Below, piece by piece: positions 33,789 to 47,000 of a stretch of DNA of 64,000 bases. The DNA comes from Apoda limacodes (lineage: Eukaryota > Arthropoda > Insecta > Lepidoptera > Limacodidae): assembly GCA_946406115.1 (NCBI GenBank), contig OX291552.1:5022001-5086000 (forward strand). Direction: 5' to 3'. Made by a program: the position numbers and the translations under genes. The first letter of the stretch is position 1. Every line of letters starts with the position of its first letter. A model generated the notes under the pieces. The model saw only the letters and a list, made by a program, of their open reading frames with translations. It had not been told where the DNA came from and made no database searches.

Positions 33789-36700
33789 GTAAGTGATTAA
33801 GTGGTAGCGTTAAGAAAAAGAAATATTTAAAAAAAAACCCGACTGCAAAAACATTAAGAACTAAATAGAAAAAAATACGTGCACCTAAAACTTACCAAAT
33901 ATTCAACTATAAGCAGACGGGACTTACTTTAAAGTACTACTAACGAGTAGTTTGAGCCAATCTGTAGTGAATATATAGTTTAACATTGAAATGAGTCCCA
34001 ACTGCTTAAAGTTAAATTCTTGGTATGTTTTAGGTCATCATCATCATATCAGCCCATTGACGTCCACTGCTGGACATAGGCCTCACATAACTTTCTTCAT
34101 AGCGTGCGACTATGTGCCGCCTGTAACCAACCAATCTAGCGGGGGGTCGTCCTACGCTGCGCTTTCCGGTTCGTGGTCGCCACTCGAGAACCTTCTTCCC
34201 CCATCGGCCATCGGTTCTTCGAGCTATGTGGCCTGCCCATTGCCATTTTTGCCTTTGCGATTCGGTGAGCTATGTTAGCCGGCGACTTTAGTTTTCCTAC
34301 GGATTTCCTCATTCCTGATTCGATCACGTAGGGTAGCATAGCTCCTCCATCGCCCGCTGAGCGACCTTGAGCTTTCGTATAAGGCCCATAGTTAGCGGCC
34401 ACCGCTCAGTGCCTTAAGTCATCACTGGCAACACACACTGGTTGAAGACTTTTGTCTTCAAGCACTGCCCAACTAGCAAATGAGCATTTTATAATTGTAA
34501 ATATAAACGTTGTACGTTTCCTATTGGTCATATAAGATAAGTCGTAAAAAAGTATTTTTAAACGTTTATAAAACGCGAATTAGGCCTATATTATACAACA
34601 TTACCGTCATGTTGTTGTTACTTAGATGCTTTTTAGCAGTTTTGAAAAAGTTACATAAACTTTTGCTTACGACGATTATTAGATATTGGTCGTACTGAGA
34701 CGATTATTTGACTTCTTAGGTTACGTAGTAGTTACATTAACGCAGTGTTGCAAAAGTTCCTGATTTTTCGGGAGATCTACTGATTTTGGCTATTGTCTCC
34801 CGATATCCCGATTTAGCTTCCTTTTCTCCCGATTTACAGTATTGTAATATTCAATATTCAGCAAAACTAAATGAAACCTGGGGCCTTAGACAAGGACAAA
34901 GTCTTAGGACAAGTCACAATCGAAAAATCGTGCAGTATCGCTATAGACAAACCGTTTTTGAAACGATCGTCGTAGACTTATTTCTTATGTATCGAACACG
35001 CTATTTCGTGGGCGTCGGCTGGAAAACAACATTACGAGTATCTGTGCCAATTATCGAAAACAGCTTTTTTTGTATTTATACTATATAATGTGGTGTTTCA
35101 TTATTATTTTTATTCACATTCAACTTATTCATGGTTGGTTTTAAAAATAAGAATATAGGTATTTATTGTATTGAATATTGAAATTTTTTAAGCATAGTTT
35201 ATCCTAAATAGGTATATTGTTGTGAAAATATTAGGTACTTACGTAAAAACATTCTAGCTTTATAGTAACGAAAATCTAGCTGTGCATTTACTATGAATCT
35301 ATTGAATTAGATAACAGACTAATACTTAGAACACAGATTTTAAATAATACCATCATATTAAATTACAAAAAAAAAAAAAAAAATTTTTGAAGTCTAAGCC
35401 TCCTGGTAATAAAAATCCATGCAAGGGGAATTCCCGAAATTTCTTGCACGATCTTTTAACCTTAGAGTTCATTCATAATTGTTAAGTGACTGTACGAGGG
35501 GAAGTTCTGTAGCATAGTTATGGCCACAGAACACATATAGTTATGGCGATGCTTCCCGAAAAGATTTATTATTAGATAGATAAATAAATAGATTCTCAAA
35601 AAGGATTTTTAATATTGACAAGAAAATGTTTTTAATCTAATACGTAAGAGGTGGTATGAAGATAAAAAGTAATATTTAAGTTGTATATTTCTCGATTTCT
35701 CCTGATTTATTTGAAATTAAATTGCAGCAATAAAATTTTCGAGATATTTTTTTCTTAAAATTACCATCCATCTTGTTAAAGTTTTATGGCAATCTCTTTA
35801 CGTCGCTTACAAAACAGAAGGATCATATAATCGTTTCTTTGCGACCACCACTTCTGCCATTACAAAACATTTTAGGGTTCCTCACAACTATACACAGTGG
35901 CATTAAAAACATACAGAAAAACATCCTATATTTTTTATGATACTAGATAGTAGGCTTACTGGTATACTTACCTAGTGAACATTATTTTATATAATTTTTT
36001 AAAGCTATATAATCGTTGCAAAAACCCATTTTCGTCGGGTACAAGTCTATCATAACTCCTTAACACACCCATTTTATTTTGTTTTTAGAAGGTAATAGAC
36101 TAACACTTATGCGACGCTTTGATAAGATAGCCATTTTGTTAAAGTTACGCAGACCCCGACCAATGTCTTACAAAAAACTTTCATGCAACTGAAACGTTTA
36201 CAGGACCAACGCCTAGTCCAATAAACTTTATAACTAACACTATCTTATAACGTCGTTTAAAACTGTCGCAGAGACGGTTACTTAACGTTGACAATGCGAC
36301 ATTATGGTCAAACGACTAAAACATCAAAAGAAAAACGTTTACTTGGGGTTTACAATACGATATTATGGTCGCGCGACTGAAACATCAATAGATAAACGTT
36401 TACTCGACGTGTATAATAAGACGTTGTGGTCCCGCGACTGAAAAATCATAAGATAACCGTCTATAAAACTTAGTATCTAGCTGATTACTATTATACAACT
36501 GCTACATAACTGAAAGTCGTATAAATCTGGAATTATACGACGTTTTTGCTTGTTGGGTGAGGTATTAAGGACGAGGAAATAGTACGCAGTTTTCCGAACG
36601 CTGCCCAACCGAGTTGGATTGTTTTAGGTGCCCTTATTTATTTCTTTTTAGTTCTTTAGAGGATACGATTTACGGCGCCTCGCAGCGGGTTTTTTGACAT

Positions 36701-39700
36701 TTACTGATCAATCACTGAGAAATTTTTTAGTCATAATTCGAAGCCAAAATCTAATCCAATCCAAATCTGCAGACCTAGATATTTATTACAAGAACATGTC
36801 TTCAAAATAATTTCGTGGTGTTTTATCTGCAAGTTCTAGAAATAGAACCTTTGTAGAGGTAAGTGCCAACCTCTACAATGCTTTATTTTTAATTTATACT
36901 TCTTTTTGGCCTAATTTTCAAATTCAAAATTATTTTGCAATAGGAACAACGACGCTTGTTGTCTTAGCGTCAGTCAGTTTTTGGATTTCACATTGAAAAG
37001 ATCTAATTTGTTTAGAAAATCTTTACAGGTCCTATAGGACCTTCTAAACATCTTTTTTGGCTATATATAATATTCATTAAAATCATTCCTGAAGTGAACA
37101 TGTGAACAAGTTTATTTTATTTACCAGAAAAGTCGCATTCAAGCAGTTAAAGACGCTCATCCCGCGACAAGTGTCAAAAATAAGTGAAAAATTCGTTTTT
37201 TTAACATCGCCCAGCCTAGGGGAGACAACAGTACTTTTAAAATCCTGATGTCTCCCCCAGGGGAACCATCAGGGGGGACACGAGACCGACACCAAAATTT
37301 GAACACATCGATGAACATATCGAATGGTGTCCGTGTCTTATCAATCTTTTCAATTCATAAATTCTCTAGATATGACGGATGCGTTGTTTTCTCTATTTGT
37401 GTTTTGGTGAGTTTATTGATTTATTTACCTTATATTTTTATTTATTTACTTGTAAATGTGATGAAAAACATTGTGTTTAACACAATAAGTCATTAAAGCC
37501 TTTGGTTTCAAACTTCGTAATAGCATCTCGTTAGTAATTTTCTCCTTTTTTATTACTGAAATAATGAGAAATACTTATCAAATAAAAGAAAGTACATACT
37601 ATTGGTACTTTATTTCATTCTTTATATTTGTTTTATTTGAACAGCGATTCAAAACTTATGCATCTAAAGTAACATGAATTTGAAAATAAACATTCTTATT
37701 TTAAGATGAGATATAATAATCATAAATATTGTATCCATTACATTACATTAACACGTAATGTATTACTACCCATTATTCAACTGATTTGTAACTCATACAA
37801 ACTGTATTAATCATCACCAATCAAATGAGTAATCACGAAAAATACATATTTGAAATTAATTTGTTAAAATATGGCTATCAAAAAAAATCGTAGGCGCTGG
37901 TTCCGTGGAATGAGAATTATTGCGGGTGTCTGAAAAACTTGTGAGCGCATTATGTTTAAAGCATTTTTTGTTAAAAATATTTAAAAGCTTTTTATCCTGA
38001 TTTTTTTTTCAGATTTGAATATCAATTCAAATTAAATCAAATCAAAAATGTTTTATTTCGTTTTTTTATATTACATTATATTTTTTTACCGCAGCCTTTG
38101 GACGCTTGTAACACTAGGAGTATCACTCTATCACTCGCGTTCTCGGAAGGAAGTTCTTAGATTCTTAGGCAGGTATGCCGATGGCGCACGGTGCAATGGT
38201 AGGAAGTAGCCGTGGGTATACTTTCGAACAATTCCTCAGAACACATCCCATGATACAATCCGTAGAATACGCACAAGAAGGCAAACTCTCTCCTCCGACT
38301 TCGATAAGGCTTGTAAGTTTGAGATCGTCGACGATTCTATCAGCCCATATCGTTAAACCAAGTCAAAAGGGTCAAGCTGGTACTCGGGTACAACCGCTTA
38401 GAGATGGCAGCAGTACTTTATATGGAGCGCCACCGTAGCTGAGTAGGACAGTCCCAGAGGTGTTTTATTATAGAGCAACACGGCATTCTGACACGGATGG
38501 GGTCGTGTTGCATTATGCCTTTAATGTATAACTTTTCCTTTAGCACTGATTAATATTTACAGGGGCAAATTTGGCAAGTGTGCTGGAACATTGTTTTATA
38601 AACTTATCGACGTAGGACTGCGGTGCCTCCAGATTAAAAATTAAAAAGAAAAGCTGATTAAAATGCTATCGATATTATAATAACTTTGTTGTTTTAGGAA
38701 CCTCAGTCGCTGAAACCATGGCTGGGCGTGTGGGACGCGACCAAGTACTTATCTGAATGCTTACAGTTCGACGCCTTCACACAGCAAGTCAAAGGTCAGG
38801 ATATGTTTGTTTACCCGCCTTCATACGTCCCCCACTGTTGGGGCACGGCCTATCCTTGCTTTAAGAGTATCGGATTCGCAGTGCACTCCATACAACAGGA
38901 TTTTTCTCCTCTGATGAACATCAATCCCTCAAACTCAATGTTTTTTGTTTTAACAAGACCAGACAACTAATATCTAGGTCTGTGGTGTTTCAGTTTTACG
39001 TTGAATTGTGTAGTACTAAAATTATTAGAGTGCAAAAACTTGTTATTTATGGTCAAAACAGCTGCAACTTCGTGCTTATTATACACTATAACAAAACAGT
39101 TTCCGAAAATTTTATAACACCACAGACCAAGATATATTTTCTAAATAAAAAAACTTTACTGTCATTCGTACTAAATTAAATGAATAAACACAATAATTCG
39201 AAACACAAAAATCATCAGTCAAATTTGCAAAAACCGAATTCTATCATGATGCTGGCTCGTTTGACAAACACGGGGGGCTTGAGACGGAGGAGGCGAGGCG
39301 AGGTAGCAGCCAAAATCAGTCGCGGGCTAGCCGTGAGCGAATCTTTACTTGTAGTTCGTTTGACGTAAGTAGGTAGGTACCTAAGGAAACAATTACGAAA
39401 ATATCACTGTTGCATGTTTCGTTTCGCAGCTAGTTGATTAAAAATTTTTGACCTTTAACTAGGTAGGTATTTAGCGTAATCTATATAAATAAAAAATTAG
39501 TGTCGGACAACCGTCCGGAATCGTGACAACTTGTGCCTTTCACTTTTTATGTCTGTCTCTCTCGCTCTTAGGCGGGCTAACCATGCCGCGTGCCTCTCAC
39601 TCGCTCTCATTGTGAGCGCATAACGTGAGCGGAGCGTAACGCAGTTTCTTGAAGTGTCACCCGGCAAACCAATTTATAAGACGTTGTCACGTCAAAATGA

Positions 39701-40971
39701 ATCGCAAAAGTTGTTGCTAAGCGCGAAACTCGAAGACGGCTGGACCGATTCGAGTATTTTTTTTTTGTTGTGTTTATTAGTGTCACGGCAAGGTTTTTAT
39801 ATAAAAAAACGGTCAAGTGCGAGTGGGACTCGCGCACTAAGGAAAACTCGAAGACGGCTGGAATAATTCGGATAATTTTTTTGTTGTGTTTGATAGTGTT
39901 ATGGCAAGGTTTTTATGAAAGAAAAAAACGGTCAAGAGCGAGTCGGACTCGCGCACTAAGAGTAAACCGATTTTAATGAAATTTTGGTAAGTTGTTATGC
40001 ACACGCCGGGGAAGGTTTCTGAGAAAGAAAAAAGGGTCAAGTGCGAGTCTACTAAGGAAAACACCAATTCTGGTAATTTTATATTGTGTTTTATAGTGTT
40101 AGGGCAAGGTTTTTACGAAAGAAAAACGGTCAAGTGCGAGTCGGACTCGCACTTTAAGGGTAAACCGATTTTAATAAAATTTTGGTTGTTATGCACATGT
40201 CGGGGAAGGTTTCTGAATTAGAACAACCCTTTCGCAATAGGTTGCTGCGGCAGTTGTTTTAAAAAAAGAAACACGGTTCGCCGTGTCTGCAAGTAATACC
40301 TATAAAGAGCACTGCCTAGAGCGTGCAAAATAATAGTAGGTAACTGTAATTAAAAGTGTTACCATTTGATTTGCAATTTATTGACCCTCGATCAGACAGC
40401 ATCATGGCATCATGAGTAAGTTGCACTTATATAATACTAGCTTTTGCTTTTGGTGTAGAATTCCTACACAACTCCTCATTTATAGAAAAAAAAAATGGCT
40501 CACACTTGACGTTTTCAAGTAGCTTATGTCCTTCTTCGGGACTCAAACTATCTCCATGCCAAATTTGACCGCAGTTCCTTCCGCCCTGAATTCGGTTATA
40601 GATGTAAGATTTCAACGGAAACTCCTTAATTATAAAAAACACGACTCACACTTGACGTTTTCAAGTAGCCTATGTCCTTTCTCGGGAGTCAAACTATCTC
40701 CATGCTACATTTCATCTTAATCAGTACAGATGTTTAAGCGTGAAGAGGTACAAACAGACAGATTTACTTACGCATTAATAATATTAGTATAGATTTTTAT
40801 AATGAATACATACCTATTTAAAAATTTGCCGTATGATACCTATCTTTCAAAGTAATTGTACTTACATCTTCTGTGAACAATGTGTCACTAAGATTGAAAG
40901 TCTAGAAAGAGATTTCCAATTATTCCTATCCTAAGTAAAAATAATAGAACAGTAGGTATTTAATTTTTTTT

Positions 40972-41005
<34 letters not shown>

Positions 41006-44000
41006 AAATCGGCAAACTAGCCGACGGTCCGCCTGATGGTAAGCGGTCACCATAGTCTATGGACGCTTGTAACATTTCCATAAGACAACCTTCTTTTACT
41101 CTAATATCGGCCAGTAAAGAATGTTCTAAATCGTAAACACAAGAAGGCATTATCAGTCATTGTTATTTAAAATTGAAAGTTGTATTAAAATAGAATAGGT
41201 TTTATAGGTATTTTCTTATGATTTTTATGTAAAAACTGAATTTGACGAATGATAAAATAAAATATAATAAAATTATTAAAATTTCTATATTATTATTAAA
41301 AAATAAATTATTAATGTGGCAAACTGCATTGCGTATTTTAGCAAATAATTATAATAATTCATCAGAACAGGTAAATGTGGCCGAGCTTAGGTTGTTAGTT
41401 GTTGTTAGGTTGTAAGGTTGTTGCTTAGGTGTTGCAAGCGTCCATAGGCTACGGTGACCGCTTACGATCAGGCGGACCGTAAGCTTGTTTGCCACGTTAG
41501 TGGGATAAAAAAAAAGTACTAAGTTATAATTTTAAAAATCGTGTTCACTGCCTATTGATTGACTGAAGACATTAAAGGTTATGTTAAAGATTATGTAATG
41601 CGTCATTGAATTATAATTTAAATGTAACATTGGCGGTTTGTATGCAATATGGTGTCTTAATGTCGTACGCTCCAGTGGTATAGTGTATAGAAGCCGGCGG
41701 CAGCAGTGCAATTATATCACTAATTTGGCGGAAAATGTCAACGGATACCACTCTGGAAATATGTTTTTGGACCATAAATAGCTTGCAATAGTTTTCTTAC
41801 TGCTACTGGCCAGTAAAATAGAAATGTAAAAGAATTTTTATTTTATATTAGTTGTTTACTTTAATTTGTTACTTAGAAATAACGGGGCCCATAATAGGAT
41901 TCTTATTTTATTACAAAACCCTAATGTTGGACAGTAAAATAGCAATGTGAAAGAATTTTTATTTTATATTAGTTGTTTACTTTAATTTGTTACTTAGAAA
42001 TAACGGGGCCCATGATAGGATTCTTATTTTATTACAAAATTCTAATGTTGCCCTGCAGCCGAGACAAGGGGCATGACAGCAATTTTTTAATTTATTAGTA
42101 TCCTAAGTTAGGGCTCTTATAGTTTATAAGGCGTTCCATACCCGATAATTGAATGAACAAAGTTCAGCCGCCTCAAAATGTTAGTTACACTTTTTTAATA
42201 GGCTATAAAAATCACGGCCGAAATTAGGCTGCTCTAACAGAAATACAGTTTGTTAAAATACAAAATAAGTCTATTGATGTAACTGTGTAGAACAGTGTGT
42301 TTATATTTTTTTGCTGTAAAACGCAATGCTGTTTATCACATTAAAACTAGTTACCGTTGGAAATTTCAACAATTTATTTTATTTCATTTATTATTGGTCT
42401 ATATTCAAATAATAAGAAAAACAAGAATACATATATAACCTAATACAATTTCTATTTTAAAAGGTATTATAAACAGTTAAAGTTATGCATGGTAAAGTTT
42501 CAACACTTATAAATAATTTCTATTGATATATTGCCCTTTTTACGATTCGACATTAGTATAGAAGAAGGCCGTAGTTAGGTAAAGGATGGCCGATATTAGG
42601 GAAATTTGCCGTACAAAACTTTAAACGCTTATTATTCTTTGTCACGTAATTTAAGATGTTTATAATCACTATATATACTCAATAACATAAAGTGTAAATG
42701 TCAAATAGCACGACAATGCAAATTCAACGGTGGATAAATTCGAGGTTCAGGTATGGTTAGGACTGAAAGTTGCGTTTCATGTTAAGGGGCCGACATTTGG
42801 GTGTTTTACCCTACTCCATTTAAAAAAATACTTACTACGAATATTGTTTACGAATTACTACCTTTATAGATTATTTTGGTATTATTAATTATCTATTGAC
42901 CGCCAATTTTACATTTATGTTACCTTTCATTTCTTAAGTCAATCAGTAGGCAGTGTACACGTTTTTTAAAAGTTACATTTTACTACTTAACTTCATTAAC
43001 AATTTCGTAACGTTATTTCGTAACGTACAATTATTTTGAAAAATACTAATTAAGTAGTCTATAATACCTATAATATATAAGTATTAATTTAAAAATGGTA
43101 AAAGGTAAGTAAATATTTGTACTTACATTTTACCATTATTAACATTATTATGATTTTAAAGTAAATTTTTAAAACGGTAGATACCGTATGTGTGGGTCAA
43201 AATGTTACGAGGTACCGAGCTACCTACCTATTTTATTATCGTCCCTGCAGGTCTCCGTGAAAAGATAAATGAATGTTAGCTCAGAAACCTTATTGAAATA
43301 GGAGGATATTTCAATATTCATTCCTGCCTATAAATAAAGAATTTTTCAAAAAAAAAAAAAACTCGCATAACCTTTATAAGTTTGTATAAGTAGGTACCTA
43401 GCTATATATTTTCTCAGAGAGCGCGCCGAACAGAACGTCTAATACCTTTTTCATTATAACCAACACACACACATTCTTTCATGCCTATAACTTTGGCGCA
43501 AGTGGTAGCAATAAATTAACATAGTTTTATCGCAATCGGATAAACAATATGGTAGCACATTAAATACTTATTAAATTGAAAAATTAATGATGATAAATCA
43601 TTTATACTTCGTTAATGCTTAAAATATAGTATTTTTGGGTGAAAGTCATATCACTTATCAGAATACTGACGTTCCAGCTGTACGACAAAATCATACCAGA
43701 ATAAGGCGCGCGGCGCGGGGAAAGGGAGTCTCGCGCCCGCATCGTGTTCGATAGGGACAGCAACATTTTAGCAAAAAAGTAAAACGCGCGCGGACGCCGT
43801 GAAGTGTATTTTCTTAAGGGCCCTCTAACAGCCCACTAGCGCCGCCATTAGATATCCTCAATTTTCTCCTCGTAGAAAACGAATTTCAAAAATCTAAATG
43901 TAGCAAATATAATACGAGTCATAAGCTATTTTTAAAAGGTTTTATATAGTTTCTAAATAATATCTGTGAGTTGTAGTTGGCATTTCTGCTAAAAACGGCC

Positions 44001-47000
44001 ACTTGTAGCAGAAATGCCAACTATCAATAGATATTTAATGGCGGCGCCAGTTAGCTGCTATATGCCCCTTAAGAGGAAATATCCCGCTGTTTTTCCCCAT
44101 ACAAAATGTATTCCCATGTTCCCTCCCTGGATTCTGACATTAGAGCTGTTATTTTTTTATGAAAGATAGATATACACAATCACTATGTCTGTATGTTTTG
44201 TTTTTTTTTGATAGGCCATTCCTATAAAAAACTGGAGCCCTGCAAAAGTTCAGAAAAAAAAAACTGGTTGCCTGTAAAGTCGGTATACGGGCGAAAGTTT
44301 TACGTGACAATGATTTTATGTCTGTCTCTCTCGCTCTTAGGCGGGCGCGTGCCTCTCACTCGCTCTCATTGTGAGCGCATAACGTGAGCGGAGCGTAACG
44401 CAGTTTCTTGAAGTGTCACCCGGCAAACCAATTTATAAGACGTTGTCACGTCAAAATCTTCTTTTTTATGACATTTTAGAAGTGTGCTATACAAATATGA
44501 AAACTATTTTTTTAAAAAACTAAACATACAGACACGGAAGATTTCATTAACTTTAAGGTAAAGTAATTTTTATTAAATTTGGAAGAGGAAAGTGGGGAAT
44601 ACGATACCCCGATTTTGATGATTACGACTACGTAAAACAGCCCGAGGCGCAGTTGTCCCTATAGCACATCCGATTCTTGGACCAGGTCCTAACACGACAG
44701 CAAGTGTTTTTCAAATACCTATTTCTGCATTCGCTAGGTTGTGACACGGAATAATTCATTAACTTTAAGGTAAAGTAATTTTTATTAAATTTGGTTGAGA
44801 TTTGGAAGAGGAAACTGGGGAATACGATACCCCGATTTTGATGATTACGACTACGTAAAACAGCCCGAGGCGCAGTTGTCCCTATCGCACATCCTAATTT
44901 CTTGGACCAGGTCCTAACGCGACAGCAAGTGTTTTTCAAATACCTATTTCTGCATTCGCTAGGTTGTGATGTTTCCTCTTAAGCAAGGGTGATTTAGGTC
45001 CACCACACGGGCGCAATGCAAATATACTTGAATATACTAATACATGGACATACAGTTACACTCTCTAACCTGTGTTCTGTTCCGTACCCAAAGGGTAATT
45101 AGCGGAACCCTATTACTAAGAGTTCGCTGTCCGTCCGTCCGTCTGTCACCAGGCTTTATCTCATGAACCGTGATAGTAATAGTTGAAATTTTTTTTTTAT
45201 TTCTGTTGCCGCTATTACAACAGATACTAAAAAATAGAATAAAATAAATATTTAAGGGGGCTCCCATACAACAAACGTGATTTTTTTTCCGTTTTTATAG
45301 ATAATGGTACGGACTTCGTGCGCGAGTCCGAATCGCACTTTGTCGATTTTTTTTAACTCTTTAGTAACTTTGTACCTATTTTCCCGCCCCCCGCAGAAAG
45401 TGGCAAATTATTTTGTACAAGAATAAGAATCAATAGCGCCCCCCCCCTACCCCTCCTGGCCGCGTCTTCTAAATAATTAAATTTATTAGCATGACATATA
45501 TTATTTTTTTCCTATTTTTCTTTCCAAGTCTGGTTTTATATTAAATCACCATATTATGGTCACGGATAAAAAATTGCCTTGATTGTGAAAATTGTATTTA
45601 TTACTAAATGTACAGCGATAATACAAGGGACGAGGATAATAGAGATATATTTGGTTGAAATTTTTTAATTTTCTTTCAGGGAGCGAAGATTGCCTGTTCC
45701 TAAACGTATTTTCGCCAAATCTAGAAGAGTATGCTTCTTTGCCTGTTATCATCTACATCCACGGTGGAGCTTTCATGTATGGTGCTGGGAGCTTGTATGA
45801 TCCTATACGTCTCATGGATCGGGATGTGGTTGTCGTCACATTTAATTATAGGCTGGGACCCTTAGGTAATAGGCTTTTTGAATTTCTATTAAAAAAGTAT
45901 TTGTTTAGGCTAACACTGTTTCTTTCAATCGTTTCAATACAATACTCTACTACTACTCTTTATGGCACAACCGTATATAGATTTTGGACATTCATAATAA
46001 AGAAAAGCAGTACAATATGGTGATCTGATTGCTGACTGAGCGATCTCTTGAAGAACCTTTCCCAGAATGTTAACTTCTCATGATGGAACAACTATCTACA
46101 TATAATAAGTTTGTATGGAGCGGTGCGTGAGCCAGTCTCGCACTTGGCCTGCTTTTAGGGTTCCGTACCCAAAGGGTAATTAGTGGAACCATATTACTAA
46201 GATTCCGCTGTCCGTTCGTCCGTCCGTCCGTCCGTCTGTCACCAGATTGTATCTCATGAACCGTGATAGACAGTTGAAATTTTCACAGAAAATACTAAAA
46301 AAAAGAATAAAATAAATATTTAAGGGGGCTTCCAACAAACATGATTTTGTTGCTTAATTTTGCTTGATATTGATAACGGCAACAGGTAGACGCTTAAAAT
46401 ATTTACAGATTCTTTTGTTATATAGTCTTTTTAAAAATAAATAATAAATTAAAATAAATCAAATATTTATGGCGGTCTCCCATACAACAAACGTGATTTT
46501 TTTTGCCATTTTTATAGATAATGGTACGGCAACCTTCGTGCGCGAGTCCGACTCGCACTAAGCCGATTTTTTCTTGATGTATCGTGATTGTTAGTGCAAG
46601 GTTTTTATGATAACAAAAAGGGTCAAGTGCTGGTCGAACTCGCACACTAAGGGTTAACTGATTGAAATGATATTTTGGTTAATTGTTGTGCACACGCCGG
46701 TGAAGGTTTCTGAATTCGTACAACCCTTTCACAATAGGTGGCGCGCCAGTTGGTTTGAAAATGCCAAAAAATGTTTCCGGGTTCAGCTAGTGCAATATAA
46801 ATAAACATACATAGAAATAATCTTTCTTCGTTTATGACTCTCTGAATGTTAGTCTTTGAAGACTTATATATTTTTCAGGGAGTCATAAATCCAGTTTTAT
46901 GTGTGTATTTCTTCAATCTATGAAAATTTTGTGTATTTTCAGATAAATGTACTAGCACTTTATAAGTCACAAGGAGTTGTTCACTGTTACTACTCAATTA

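Noticed and set aside
34136..34402. 88-residue minus-strand protein as a host gene
   Set aside because: It is the degraded C-terminal part of an RTE-like LINE.
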